DNA of 64,000 bases from UBA1181 sp963631545 (GCA_963631545.1 CAVGRN010000002.1:1-64000), one strand, 5' to 3'; shown: positions 1-8,722, numbered from the stretch's first letter. The notes: a model not told the origin generated them from the sequence alone. Program-made: numbers and translations.

Positions 1-52
1 CATTGGTTGCCGCATTGGGGAGAGGGTTATTGGATTTATGCGAAAATACGAT

Positions 53-83
53 TTTGCACGATTCAATTTTTTCGTTACCTTTC
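53..83 (+). promoter_or_regulatory. Predicted promoter of the first secreted paralogue
   Basis: TTTG at 53-56, a 19-nt spacer and TACCTTTC at 76-83 match the Bacteroidota TTTG / TAnnTTTG pattern with one mismatch. The ATG of the downstream gene follows 24 nt later. Confidence 0.4.
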
Positions 84-107
84 CACGAAATTATAAACAA
101 CAACTGT

Positions 108-1196
108 ATGAGGAAAAACATTTTACTTTTAGTGGCGGCTCTGTGCTGCCTGTCGTGCTTCGCGCAAAACAACCAAGCGGTGTGGAACAATGGCAATCTG
201 CAATTCGCACTTCCGTTCAATAATGTTGATAGCCTGACATTCCCGATGGAGAATCTTGAGGATGCCGACACGCTCGTTATGATTCTGCCCCGCCATTTGA
301 AGCATATTGTCAGGGACACGATTTACATCCACGACACCGTCTACATCCATGACTGCCGGGGGGAATACAACACGCTTGCCGGGCTATTTTCGGTGTCCGA
401 AACGCAACAAGTGAAATTCGCAAGCGGCAACCTTCAGTATATCCGTTCCTCCAATTTATGGTCTTTCGCCCAGCACCAGTACGATATGCTCGGCACGGAC
501 AACGTCTTTGGCGATAGCGTTACCTATAAAGAACCCGACAAGGATTTCTATTCCCACAACGAAAACTACGGCTATTCCAAAAAGGGAGTGTTCCTTGCCG
601 ACCGCATCGACCTCTTCGGCTGGAGCGCCGATAACACTACCGCCCCATACGGCGTCAGCGACTCCACTTCGGCAAGCGTCTATGCCGGCGACTTTGTAGA
701 CTGGGGAACGAATATCGGCGATGGGAAAACGTGGCGCACGCTGACCAACATCGAGTGGATGTACGTAACACAAAACCGCGCAAATGCCGACTCACTGTTT
801 GGCATTGCCCGTATCAACATCACTGCCGATGGCTCTAAATATGCCAACGGAGTTATCCTGCTACCCGACAACTGGACATGCCCGGATGGCATCAGTTTCA
901 GGAAAGGGAAAAACAATACCCAATACAATCCAATAGCCAATATGGGGGCAAAAGCCTTTGCTGACTTTCAGACTTTCTCTGTTGCAGAATGGGGACTACT
1001 GGAAAATTCCGGTGCGGTATTTCTTCCTGCCAATGGAGGTAGAGAAGGTCTTGACGTAAATAGTGTGCAAGGAGAGGGACTCTATTGGTCTGCCACAGAT
1101 ACATGGAGGCTGGGGTTTGGAGCAGGTACCCTTGGTAGCGGTGCTCCCAACGCACGCTACGAAGGTTATAGCGTCCGCCTTGTGCAAGACTATTAG
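108..1196 (+). CDS. Secreted paralogue 1 (FISUMP-like, C-type-lectin-like C-terminus)
   Basis: This 362-residue protein is the first of five paralogues in the first 11 kb. ATG 108 is chosen because a signal peptide follows at once (hydrophobic core ILLLVAALCCLSCFA, likely cleavage before QNNQ). The mature N-terminus has WNNG and VDSLTF, then a short HDT-x-YIHD stretch. A module of about 260 residues runs from FSVSETQQVKFASGNLQY to YSVRLVQDY and contains DLFGWSADNTTAPYG, DFVDWG, TWRTL and YWSAT. This layout resembles the Fibrobacter succinogenes major paralogous domain (TIGR02145). That family link is from memory of the pattern. An export role is supported, but the ligand is unknown. It is closest to the paralogue at 8723, with which it shares DADTLVMILPRH and FASGNLQYI. 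Confidence 0.8.
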   Translation: MRKNILLLVAALCCLSCFAQNNQAVWNNGNLQFALPFNNVDSLTFPMENLEDADTLVMILPRHLKHIVRDTIYIHDTVYIHDCRGEYNTLAGLFSVSETQQVKFASGNLQYIRSSNLWSFAQHQYDMLGTDNVFGDSVTYKEPDKDFYSHNENYGYSKKGVFLADRIDLFGWSADNTTAPYGVSDSTSASVYAGDFVDWGTNIGDGKTWRTLTNIEWMYVTQNRANADSLFGIARINITADGSKYANGVILLPDNWTCPDGISFRKGKNNTQYNPIANMGAKAFADFQTFSVAEWGLLENSGAVFLPANGGREGLDVNSVQGEGLYWSATDTWRLGFGAGTLGSGAPNARYEGYSVRLVQDY

Positions 1197-1226
1197 CCGC
1201 GTGGCACAACATAAGAGGCCAGAAAA

Positions 1227-2621
1227 TCACACCGCGAAGAGGTCGTCAAGTGTGATGACATTCTGCAAGTCGTACATATTGCCATCGGTAGAGAAGAATG
1301 TGGTTACAAGCGTGGTGTATATTGCTTTGCCGGAGTGCGTAGCCGCCGCAAACACTTCGCGTTTACGGTTCAACTGACTGCTTATCTCCGCTTTGTTGCT
1401 TGGCTCAATAGAGAAGTATTTCATCTCGCACAAATTGATAACGCCATCCTGCCGGTCGATGAGCAGATCTATCTGTGCATCCTCGTTATGCCAAGTGTAC
1501 TCTTGCGTCAGCACGCCCGATATTCCTAAAGCGCGCTTGATCTGCGAGATATGCATACTTGCCACACGCTCGAAACTCAGTCCACACCAAGTGTTGTAGA
1601 GCGGAGTCCCTTGGTTGTGCGACCAGAATTGTGCATCACTCCTGTCATTGTGAAGGATGAAATTATGGTAGAAGATAGTGTAACTATCCGTCAGTTGATA
1701 GGTTGCGCCATTCTTTTTGCCGGGCATCAAGTAATGGCGGATAAAGCCACAGTATTCCAAATCTTGTAAAATGGTTGAAAGAGCGCCATTATCTGACAGT
1801 TGCCCCACTCGCGCGATCTCAGTTCGGGTCAGTCCCGCCCGACGAGTGGTGAGCGCCGACACCACTTTAAGGTAATCGCTTGGATGCTTGAACAGGGATG
1901 CGTAGAGAGCGTCATACTCACCATACAACGCACCATCAGGAGAGAAAAAAAAGTTATCAAAGTTTTGCGACAAACTAAGTTGCGGTTGCAGCAATGACCA
2001 ATAGAAAGGCACGCCGCCTATCGCCATATAGGCCTCGACCATTTGCTTTCGCGTCATTTGCAAGTGGCGGTGGCGCACATACTGTTCACACTCGTTGAGG
2101 GTGAAAGGCTGTAGGTGGATTTTAAGTGTAACGCGGTTGTGCAAACCTCCGTAGTTTTGAATGACTTTACGGATGATCCACGAGGTGGCACTTCCGCAGA
2201 CAATCAAGACGATATCGGATCTTGCGCTCGCCCACGCATTCCAAAAATGCTCTAAGGCCTGCATAAATCCCGATGCCTGCGTGTCCATCCACGGCATCTC
2301 GTCTAAGAACAACACTTTCTTTGGAAGATGGCTCTCCTTTATCAGCTGGCGCAGTTGCGCGAACGCCTCCATCCAGTCGCTCGGCACGCAGATATCCTTT
2401 GCGCCTGCTTCGCAAAGCGACTCGTACCAAGCCGCCAATTGCACACGTTTCGGAGAGTTGGCAACGCCAGCGTGTTGGAAGAGAAAATCCTCACCCAAAG
2501 TCTGCCTCACCAAATAGGTCTTGCCAATGCGGCGGCGGCCATACACCGCGACAAAACTTGACTCATCCGACTGCAATGTTTGCCTCAGCAGCCGCCTTTC
2601 CTTTTCCCTACCTACTATCAT
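1227..2621 (-). CDS. AAA ATPase with C-terminal DUF234-type nuclease-like domain
   Basis: This 464-residue cytoplasmic protein belongs to the archaeal-type ATPase family (ATPase_2 plus DUF234). The open frame extends further upstream, but ATG 2621 is preferred because MIVGREKE is the usual start of this family and a -7 box lies just upstream. Walker A is GRRRIGKT (residues 28-35) and Walker B is VLFLDEMPW. A sensor-like stretch CGSATSW follows, then a winged-helix region (RTEIARVGQLSDNGALS). The C-terminus has a PD-(D/E)XK-like pattern, QIDLLID followed by CEMKY. The biochemical role of these ATPases is not settled. The gene points against the paralogue upstream and shares a 280-bp intergenic region with the divergent paralogue at 2902. 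Confidence 0.8.
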   Translation of the reverse strand: MIVGREKERRLLRQTLQSDESSFVAVYGRRRIGKTYLVRQTLGEDFLFQHAGVANSPKRVQLAAWYESLCEAGAKDICVPSDWMEAFAQLRQLIKESHLPKKVLFLDEMPWMDTQASGFMQALEHFWNAWASARSDIVLIVCGSATSWIIRKVIQNYGGLHNRVTLKIHLQPFTLNECEQYVRHRHLQMTRKQMVEAYMAIGGVPFYWSLLQPQLSLSQNFDNFFFSPDGALYGEYDALYASLFKHPSDYLKVVSALTTRRAGLTRTEIARVGQLSDNGALSTILQDLEYCGFIRHYLMPGKKNGATYQLTDSYTIFYHNFILHNDRSDAQFWSHNQGTPLYNTWCGLSFERVASMHISQIKRALGISGVLTQEYTWHNEDAQIDLLIDRQDGVINLCEMKYFSIEPSNKAEISSQLNRKREVFAAATHSGKAIYTTLVTTFFSTDGNMYDLQNVITLDDLFAV

Positions 2622-2651
2622 AAGCGCATATCTCCTATTCTTATCAGGCTT

Positions 2652-2659
2652 CAAAGATA
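2652..2659 (-). promoter_or_regulatory. -7 promoter element of the DUF234 ATPase gene
   Basis: TATCTTTG on the minus strand is an exact TAnnTTTG box 30 nt upstream of the chosen ATG. It supports the internal start. A clear TTTG box at the usual distance is not seen. Confidence 0.5.
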
Positions 2660-2901
2660 CGCGATTTATCCACAAAACATACGAAACTCTGCGGAAATGA
2701 CACATTTTAACCACATTTCCGCAGAGTATTCGACACCAACCATAGTTACACAATCCAATCGACAAGGGGGTTGCCACATTTGTCCCAACAATAACAACCG
2801 ACGGGGACTTGCATATCTCACTGAAAAACAATTCCTTTGCAAAGAAGAGAAATAACACAGCAAACCAATACGCTGAAATCAACATAAAAACGATCAACAA
2901 T

Positions 2902-3939
2902 ATGAAGAATTTCTTTTTACTTCTGATAACAGCGGCGTTTCCCCTGTTATCATTCGCGCAAACCAACCAGATGGTTTGGAACAACGGACGTATGCAGTAT
3001 GCGCAACCGATAGCGAGTATGGACAGCCTCACATATCACGACGAGACTGTGGAGGTTGACACGCTTCAGTTCCTCCTGCCTCGTACGGCGAAGACCTACA
3101 TCCATGATACAATCTACATCATCAAGCACGACACCATCTATATCCACGATGGTGGCAAGGCGGATGCGCTCACGGGTGCATTCTCGATTTCGGCAGACAA
3201 GCAGGTGCGTTTTTCAAAAGGCAACCTGCGGTATGTGCAGTCCACCAAGACGTGGTCGTTTGCAGATGAGCAGTATGATATCATAGGAGTAGATAATGTG
3301 GTAGGGGGAACGGCATCAAAAGTGGATTATGGATATAAGAGGATGAACGGAACTGCCCTTGCGGATACGATAGATTTGTTCGGTTGGAGTGGAGATAACA
3401 CCACGGCACCATGGGGAATTAGCACATCCGTCGACGGGGACGACTATAGTGGTGATTTTGTTGATTGGGGCAAGAATATCGGCGACGGCAACACTTGGCG
3501 TAGCCTCACCCAGAGCGAGTGGGCGTATCTTATCCAGACCCGAACTGATGCAAGTTCGAGGTATGGTGTTGCTCGTATCACTCTTGATGATGAAGGGCAA
3601 TATGTAAATGGTGTAGTTCTTCTTCCAGACGCTTGGACATGCCCCGATGGTATTACCTTCAAAAGTGGAGTTGCAAGTACAAGTAATGGTGGTATGCAAG
3701 CGTATGCTGATCACCAAACATTCACTTTGTCGCAATGGCAGCAGTTGGAGCAAGCGGGCGCAGTCTTTCTGCCGGCTGCGGGTATGCGTAGTGTGTTGAA
3801 TGTGTTTGGAGTGTTATATCAAGGCAATTATATGCCAAACGGTACAAGCATATTTCATTTTAGAAGCGATTGCATTATCCCTCAATCTGGTTTGAATAAG
3901 GACATGGGACACGCCGTCCGTTTGGTGAAAGACCTATAA
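2902..3939 (+). CDS. Secreted paralogue 2 (FISUMP-like)
   Basis: This 345-residue secreted protein begins at ATG 2902 with a signal peptide (core FFLLLITAAFPLLSFA, cleavage before QTNQ). The mature part starts with QTNQMVWNNGRMQYA and MDSLTY. It continues with three HDTIYI repeats, the segment FSISADKQVRFSKGNLRYVQ, DLFGWSGDNTTAPWG, DFVDWGKNIGDGNTWR, and a C-terminus ending HAVRLVKDL. It lacks the YWSS motif that is conserved elsewhere in the family: here the region reads GNYMPNGTS. Its 3141-3289 segment is almost identical in DNA to 10050-10198 of paralogue 5, which points to recent conversion or duplication. A terminator follows 22 nt after the stop. Function is unknown; surface display or secretion is inferred. 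Confidence 0.8.
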   Translation: MKNFFLLLITAAFPLLSFAQTNQMVWNNGRMQYAQPIASMDSLTYHDETVEVDTLQFLLPRTAKTYIHDTIYIIKHDTIYIHDGGKADALTGAFSISADKQVRFSKGNLRYVQSTKTWSFADEQYDIIGVDNVVGGTASKVDYGYKRMNGTALADTIDLFGWSGDNTTAPWGISTSVDGDDYSGDFVDWGKNIGDGNTWRSLTQSEWAYLIQTRTDASSRYGVARITLDDEGQYVNGVVLLPDAWTCPDGITFKSGVASTSNGGMQAYADHQTFTLSQWQQLEQAGAVFLPAAGMRSVLNVFGVLYQGNYMPNGTSIFHFRSDCIIPQSGLNKDMGHAVRLVKDL

Positions 3940-3960
3940 AGGGGAACCAACTAAAGCAAG

Positions 3961-3994
3961 AGGCAGGTTAGGCAATTAACCTGCCTTTTGTTTT
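3961..3994 (+). terminator. Rho-independent terminator after paralogue 2
   Basis: Perfect 10-bp stem AGGCAGGTTA / TAACCTGCCT (3961-3970 with 3977-3986) and a 6-nt loop, followed by TTTGTTTTT. A related hairpin follows paralogue 5. Confidence 0.8.
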
Positions 3995-4029
3995 TATCTT
4001 TTTCTACAAACAACCCGCGGGCAGTTTTC

Positions 4030-4160
4030 CGTGCAATCTAATTTTAAAACAGCATCTTTTTGCCCTTGTTTTCGCTTAATTTGCAGTTGTATACTATTGT
4101 AAATCAGTGTAATAGATAGCGTTTGCAAAATAAGCAGATTTAAATCTGCTTATTTTGCAG
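4030..4160. repeat. 131-bp direct repeat, left copy, with 34-bp palindrome
   Basis: This 131-bp stretch is identical, by eye base for base, to 5643-5773. Each copy ends in a perfect 34-bp palindrome (here 4125-4158, half-site GCAAAATAAGCAGATTT). The two copies bracket the ATPase gene at 4177-5637: this copy lies 16 bp beyond its stop and the other begins 5 bp upstream of its start. Confidence 0.9.
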
Positions 4161-4176
4161 AGTAAGATTTTTGAGG

Positions 4177-5637
4177 TTATAAACCAACGCTGTCTCGGGC
4201 TTGTTTCACAGTGTTTGCGCCTACTGTATACGCATAACACGAGACGGGGAGAAACTGAAGGATTCCCCAGTTGGTTTCTATTCTTCCCTGCTTGGAGATA
4301 CTCGTTACGATGGCAGAATCCATTTTGTTTTTCTCAAGGAATGCGCGCAGAGAGTCCAATTCGTTGGGACGATCGAAAAAGCGGTCGGTCCACTTTATCT
4401 CGACAGCCCATTCGGGTTTCTGCTTAGCCACGTTGACCCCGACGATGTCCACCTCGCCCTGCTCACTTCGCCCTGTCCGCCAGTTTGCATAACTGATGGA
4501 GAGGTTTTGGCGAGGAATCCATTGCGCAAAAACTGCCGTCTCGACCATATCGCCCATTTTCTCGTCGTTAGCGTCGATAGGCTGAAACAAGGCGCAACGA
4601 AGAGATGGGTTTGTCAGATAGATTTTGAACTGCGTTTCGCGTTGGTAATTACGGGCAGTGTCGTCTGTTCTACGAATCACCTTGATAAGGAAAGCAGCCT
4701 CCAAATAGCCAATGTATTTGCGGAGCGTGTCTTTCTTCACGCCAGACTCTTTCGAGAGACTATCGTACGAAAATTGGCCGCCCGAATGGTAGGCAATCAT
4801 GGTGAAGAGGGAGTTGAGTTCCTGCACATCGCTGATGCCGTAGAGACTTGGCAAGTCGCGTAAAAGCACCTTGTCGATGATGTCGTGCCGGATGAACTGA
4901 CCAGGGTCTTCCCTCACCTTGCTCGACAGAACCACCTCGGGGTAGCCACCATAGTTGATGTAGTCGATGAAAAGATTGTTTAGCACCGTGAGTTTATCCG
5001 TTTCGTAGACCAATGTTTGCCTGTTGTGCCAGTTGATGTAACCGGGGCGCATAATGTCTGAGCGACCTTTCAAGTGGATGTACTCGTAGAAAGTGAGCGG
5101 AGGGAGGCTGAAATCGGTGAAACGCCCTGCGCCGCTCTCGTTGCTACGTTTTTTCAGTTCGGCAGCGGCGGAACCCGAAGCCACGAATTTCACATTACGG
5201 TAGGTATCGACCAACGATTTGAGGTTCACCTCCCAATCCTTCAAGTATTGAATTTCGTCGAAGAAGACGAAGAACTGGTCATTGCGAATATCGGTCTGCA
5301 GCACTTTGCAGGAGAGGTTGAGCAACGTCTCGAGCAGAATTTTGTTGTAGATTGGCGTTTCTACAGAGATGTAGATGATGTTTCGGGCGGGGACACCCTG
5401 AGAGATAAGGCGCTGGATGGCGTGAAACATCATGACTGTTTTGCCCACACGGCGTGGGCCCATAAGGATGACGGCGCGTGAGAGGTCGGTTGCCTCGACC
5501 AGACTCATGAAGATGTCGAGATAGAGGCGAGGCTTCATTTTGGCGAAGAAATCAGGGATTTGACCTGCCTTCCACCACGGATTGTCAATTTGCAGACGAT
5601 CCAAAATTTGTTTCTCTAACAACTCTGTGTATATCAT
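4177..5637 (-). CDS. AAA ATPase with DUF4143 C-terminal domain, flanked by direct repeats
   Basis: This is a 486-residue predicted cytoplasmic ATPase of the AAA_14/DUF4143 family. ATG 5637 (MIYTELLEKQ) is chosen; the frame extends only to a TTG four codons upstream. Walker A is GPRRVGKT (about residues 60-67) and Walker B is FFVFFDEIQ (about 122-130). The sensor segment is FVASGSAAAELKKRS, followed by the typical LPPLTFYEYI. The C-terminal DUF4143 part has the nuclease-like pair VDIVGV and AVEIKW. The gene lies between two exact 131-bp repeats, and the upstream copy must supply its leader and probably its promoter. This arrangement suggests a mobile or duplicated cassette. No transposase is present. 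The cellular role of the family is unknown. Confidence 0.85.
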   Translation of the reverse strand: MIYTELLEKQILDRLQIDNPWWKAGQIPDFFAKMKPRLYLDIFMSLVEATDLSRAVILMGPRRVGKTVMMFHAIQRLISQGVPARNIIYISVETPIYNKILLETLLNLSCKVLQTDIRNDQFFVFFDEIQYLKDWEVNLKSLVDTYRNVKFVASGSAAAELKKRSNESGAGRFTDFSLPPLTFYEYIHLKGRSDIMRPGYINWHNRQTLVYETDKLTVLNNLFIDYINYGGYPEVVLSSKVREDPGQFIRHDIIDKVLLRDLPSLYGISDVQELNSLFTMIAYHSGGQFSYDSLSKESGVKKDTLRKYIGYLEAAFLIKVIRRTDDTARNYQRETQFKIYLTNPSLRCALFQPIDANDEKMGDMVETAVFAQWIPRQNLSISYANWRTGRSEQGEVDIVGVNVAKQKPEWAVEIKWTDRFFDRPNELDSLRAFLEKNKMDSAIVTSISKQGRIETNWGILQFLPVSCYAYTVGANTVKQARDSVGL

Positions 5638-5642
5638 AATTT

Positions 5643-5773
5643 CGTGCAATCTAATTTTAAAACAGCATCTTTTTGCCCTTGTTTTCGCTTAATTTGCAGT
5701 TGTATACTATTGTAAATCAGTGTAATAGATAGCGTTTGCAAAATAAGCAGATTTAAATCTGCTTATTTTGCAG
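5643..5773. repeat. 131-bp direct repeat, right copy, with 34-bp palindrome
   Basis: Exact second copy of 4030-4160; its palindrome is at 5738-5771. It begins 5 bp upstream of the ATPase start and its far end provides the last three codons and stop of the small reading frame at 5763-5861, as expected if the repeat cut into an older gene. Confidence 0.9.
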
Positions 5774-5861
5774 CACCATCGGCGAGGCGGATTTTGCCGT
5801 CAGCAGTTACTGCATCATACTTTATCATTGCCTGCATCAGGCGAGCCAACTGCCTATTCAT
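5763..5861 (-). pseudogene. Possible 5' remnant of a gene interrupted by the 131-bp repeat
   Basis: A 32-codon reading frame starts MNRQLARLMQAMIKYD and stops inside the repeat. It has an exact -7 box (TACCTTTG, minus strand) 25 nt upstream, so it looks like the surviving head of a real gene rather than noise. The start resembles that of small Bacteroidota HD-domain proteins, but that is only a weak recollection. The rest of the gene is not found on the far side of the cassette, so a plain insertion is not enough to explain it. A genuine 32-residue peptide is the alternative. Confidence 0.35.
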
Positions 5862-5885
5862 TGTTGCTAAAAATTGATACCTTCG

Positions 5886-5893
5886 CAAAGGTA
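5886..5893 (-). promoter_or_regulatory. -7 promoter element of the interrupted small gene
   Basis: TACCTTTG on the minus strand, 24 nt before ATG 5861. A TTTTTTC run lies at about the right distance upstream. Confidence 0.4.
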
Positions 5894-5942
5894 CGAATTT
5901 TAGAAAAAACACTTAGACACATACGACAAACACCATGATACA

Positions 5943-7283
5943 TTACAAGAACGGAGTCATATACACCGGTACGCACAGCGTGGCCCCATCTTTCTGGTAG
6001 TCTTTGGTGTAAAGCAAGACACGTTTATCTATCCGCGCAGAATATTTCTCACAGAACACGTCTAATGACTTGTGCGTTTTATACCCCGACGATTTCACCT
6101 CTATGGGGGTTAGTTTATTACCTCGTGAAAGCAAAAAATCCACTTCGTAGTTATGATTGTTCGCGCCTTGAAAGGTATGATAATACAACTCGTTTCCTGC
6201 AGCGCGGAGCATCTGTGCGACCATATTCTCGTAGATATAACCCAGATTGGTATTCAACTTATCCGCCCATAGTTTGTCGTAGACGATGTTCTCGGTAAAG
6301 TCCTTACCCCAGAACGCCAATGTAACAAACAGACCTGTATCTACAAGAAACATCTTATAGCGTGTGCGGTCTGCCGTGAGTGCCAGTCCCACGTTTGGGT
6401 CGGATGACTGATAGGCGATATTCACCAACATGCTCTCGTGTAAGGTCGCTAACATCTCCTGCATTTGATATTGTTTCACGTTTTCTATCACCGTAGAAGC
6501 CTGATAGCGTGATACATTCTTGCTTAGTTCGGAGGGGATGGACAGGAATAAAGCCCGCAATTTGTTGGTGGAGTCTAATTTATGCAAATCGTCAGCATAC
6601 AGATTAAGAATGCGACGTTTGACTGCATCTACCATTTGCAGGTTCTTGGTATCGATATACTCGTTTACTGCTTGTGGCATTCCTCCAACAAGCATATACA
6701 AGCGGAAGTCCCGCATCAACTGACGATGTATAGCATCGCCTAATGGCTGATGGCTATCATACATCTGACGCAGCAACGTCATCGTATTGTCATTCCCTAA
6801 TGCCCAGCAGAACTCTTCATAGTCCATTGGAAACATTTGGATGCGTTCTTCCTCACTCGGAATGACAATATTCTGCACATTTTTCCGAATGTTAATCAAC
6901 GACCCCGTCTCAATATAATCATATCGACCGTCTGCCACAAGATATTTGATGGCTTGACGTACTAATGGCTGCAGTTGCACCTCATCAAAGATAATCACTG
7001 ACTTGCGTTCTTTTAGCACAACATTGTAGATTACCTGCAACCGAACGAAAAGATAGTCGATGTTCGTGATGTTGTTAACTATCAATTCCAATATGTCGGG
7101 GCGGAGGTTGGCAAAGTCTATCAAGAGATACGAGTCGTACTCTTGTTGGGCAAAATTACGTGCCAAAGTAGACTTCCCCACACGACGGGCGCCCTCTATC
7201 AACAATGCACTCCTACCTGATGCATTTGTTTTCCACTGCACCATCTTTTCGTAGGCTTTACGCTTGAAAATACGTTCGGACAT
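5943..7283 (-). CDS. AAA ATPase with DUF4143 C-terminal domain
   Basis: This 446-residue ATPase is of the AAA_14/DUF4143 type. ATG 7283 (MSERIFKRKAYEKMVQWK) is supported by a full promoter 23 nt upstream. Walker A is GARRVGKS (residues 31-38) and Walker B is VIIFDEVQ (about 96-103). The C-terminal domain has YEVDFLLSR followed by IEVKSSGYKTHKSL, the PD-(D/E)XK-like core of DUF4143. It is only distantly similar to the neighbouring ATPase at 4177, so the two were not made by a recent tandem duplication. Both lie on the minus strand between secreted paralogues read on the plus strand. The role is unknown. Confidence 0.85.
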   Translation of the reverse strand: MSERIFKRKAYEKMVQWKTNASGRSALLIEGARRVGKSTLARNFAQQEYDSYLLIDFANLRPDILELIVNNITNIDYLFVRLQVIYNVVLKERKSVIIFDEVQLQPLVRQAIKYLVADGRYDYIETGSLINIRKNVQNIVIPSEEERIQMFPMDYEEFCWALGNDNTMTLLRQMYDSHQPLGDAIHRQLMRDFRLYMLVGGMPQAVNEYIDTKNLQMVDAVKRRILNLYADDLHKLDSTNKLRALFLSIPSELSKNVSRYQASTVIENVKQYQMQEMLATLHESMLVNIAYQSSDPNVGLALTADRTRYKMFLVDTGLFVTLAFWGKDFTENIVYDKLWADKLNTNLGYIYENMVAQMLRAAGNELYYHTFQGANNHNYEVDFLLSRGNKLTPIEVKSSGYKTHKSLDVFCEKYSARIDKRVLLYTKDYQKDGATLCVPVYMTPFL

Positions 7284-7305
7284 AGCACTATGATTAAATT
7301 CGTAG

Positions 7306-7337
7306 CAAATATACTGATTATCATTTGATTACACAAA
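7306..7337 (-). promoter_or_regulatory. Bacteroidota-type promoter of the 5943-7283 ATPase
   Basis: On the minus strand TTTG (7337-7334), a 20-nt spacer and TATATTTG (7313-7306) match the consensus exactly. The ATG is 22 nt downstream of the -7 box. Confidence 0.7.
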
Positions 7338-7342
7338 CCATT

Positions 7343-7425
7343 ACCGCTGAGCGTAAAATTTTTTCAGTAGGATTTACCGCTGAGCGCAAAATTTTCTGAG
7401 CCGAATATGCCGCTGAGCGCAAAAT
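7343..7425. repeat. Three 17-bp repeats at an exact 33-bp period
   Basis: CCGCTGAGCGCAAAAT-type units start at 7343, 7376 and 7409. Copy 1 has one change (GCGT for GCGC). On the minus strand the repeated phase reads (H/N)FALSG, and 33 bp equals 11 codons, so it may be the end of a decayed repetitive coding sequence. An iteron or protein-binding array is the alternative. Confidence 0.7.
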
Positions 7426-7560
7426 GTTTGGGCGTATGGGGACTATGTGGATATGGATTCCTTATGTTTATCGCACTTTCCCCACCATCTGAAAACGGCA
7501 GCGGGAAAGTGGAATTCTCTGCCATAATATGATAAATAACAATTGTTTTCTCGTTCAACA

Positions 7561-7592
7561 TTTGTTTATTACAAAATAAAAGTGTAATCTTG
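7561..7592 (+). promoter_or_regulatory. Predicted promoter of the three-gene paralogue operon
   Basis: TTTG (7561-7564), a 20-nt spacer and TAATCTTG (7585-7592, one mismatch to TAnnTTTG) lie 62 nt upstream of ATG 7654. Confidence 0.45.
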
Positions 7593-7653
7593 CTTAGTCA
7601 CTGTGGATAAACAACACGCTACGTTGTGAATTACTAACAAAAATCCAGTCAAT

Positions 7654-8658
7654 ATGAAACGATTTTTCCTTTTAATGGCGGTAGTCTTCGGCAGTCTGCT
7701 ATGTTGCGCACAGACCAACCAGATGGTCTGGAACAATGGCCGTATGCAGTATGCTGCGCCCATTGCGAATGTGGATAGTCTCACCTTCCCCAATGAAGTA
7801 TTAGAGAGCGATACACTGCATTTTATCTTGCCGAGGTCAATGAAGCAAGTAGTACATGACACTATCTACCAAGACAAGTTAGTCTATGTTCGTGACACAA
7901 TATACATCAACCCCAATGCCTTAGAAGGATCATTCTCTGTCGCTGCGGACAAAAAAGTCTGTTTCTCAAAGGGCAATCTGCAATACACCCGATCCACCAA
8001 GAAATGGGAGTTCGCCAACGAGCAGTACGAGATAGTCGGTGACGCAAATGTTAGCAATGACACACTTGCCGATAAGATAGACCTCTTCGGCTGGAGTGCG
8101 AATAACACCACTGCTCCTTGGGGTGTCAGTACCTCAACAGACTTCACTGATTATAGTGGCGACTTCGTAGATTGGGGAAAAAACTTCGGCAACACATGGC
8201 GCACACTCTCGGAAGAAGAGTGGATCTATCTTTTCAGGTCTCGAACGAGTGCAGGCAATAAATATGGAGTTGCACGAATCAACTTAACTGACGATGGTTC
8301 ACAATACGTCAATGGTCTAATCCTGTTGCCAGACGATTGGACATGTCCGTCGGATATCACCTTCAAGAAGGGTGTCGCAGATAGTGACGGCTCACAATAC
8401 TATGCCGACTACCAGACCTTTACGATGCCGCAGTGGCAGCAATTGGAGCAGGCAGGCGCAGTGTTCTTGCCTACTTCAGGTCTCCGTAGTGGGCTGAGTG
8501 TAAATGCCTATATCCTGACGTATGGTAGCTATTGGACGAGCACGGAAGAAGATGCCAATTCGGCGGCTTCTCTCAACTTCTCTAGTCAGACTCTCCATGC
8601 CTCTCTTACACTCTACCGCTTTTTTGCCCGTTCTGTACGTTTGGTTCACGACTTATAA
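7654..8658 (+). CDS. Secreted paralogue 3 (FISUMP-like)
   Basis: This 334-residue protein opens a co-directional run of three paralogues (gaps of 64 and 41 bp). The signal peptide is MKRFFLLMAVVFGSLLCCAQ with likely cleavage before QTNQ; the CC pair leaves lipidation possible. The mature part has TNQMVWNNGRMQYAAP, VDSLTF, HDTIY and RDTIYI, FSVAADKKVCFSKGNLQYT, DLFGWSANNTTAPWG, DFVDWGKNFG and YWTSTEEDANSAASLNF, and ends SVRLVHDL. The last 30 codons before SVRLV contain many codons ending in C or T (CTC, CAT, GCC, TCT, CTT, CTC, TAC, CGC, TTT), a composition like that of the hypervariable ends in the giant gene at 33952. No close sister sequence is available in the window to test it. Confidence 0.8.
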   Translation: MKRFFLLMAVVFGSLLCCAQTNQMVWNNGRMQYAAPIANVDSLTFPNEVLESDTLHFILPRSMKQVVHDTIYQDKLVYVRDTIYINPNALEGSFSVAADKKVCFSKGNLQYTRSTKKWEFANEQYEIVGDANVSNDTLADKIDLFGWSANNTTAPWGVSTSTDFTDYSGDFVDWGKNFGNTWRTLSEEEWIYLFRSRTSAGNKYGVARINLTDDGSQYVNGLILLPDDWTCPSDITFKKGVADSDGSQYYADYQTFTMPQWQQLEQAGAVFLPTSGLRSGLSVNAYILTYGSYWTSTEEDANSAASLNFSSQTLHASLTLYRFFARSVRLVHDL

Positions 8659-8722
8659 TGTCATCAACGTGCACCCGATAGCGAATACTAACATAAAATA
8701 GTCAACTATAAAAACAGTCCTT

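Noticed and set aside
2666..2674. Perfect DnaA box TTATCCACA as an origin
   Set aside because: It is single, as is the one at 7602-7610 on the other strand; neither is in a cluster or a long AT-rich gap.
7343..7425. Possible CRISPR array
   Set aside because: Only three 17-bp units, with 16-bp gaps that resemble each other, and no cas genes.
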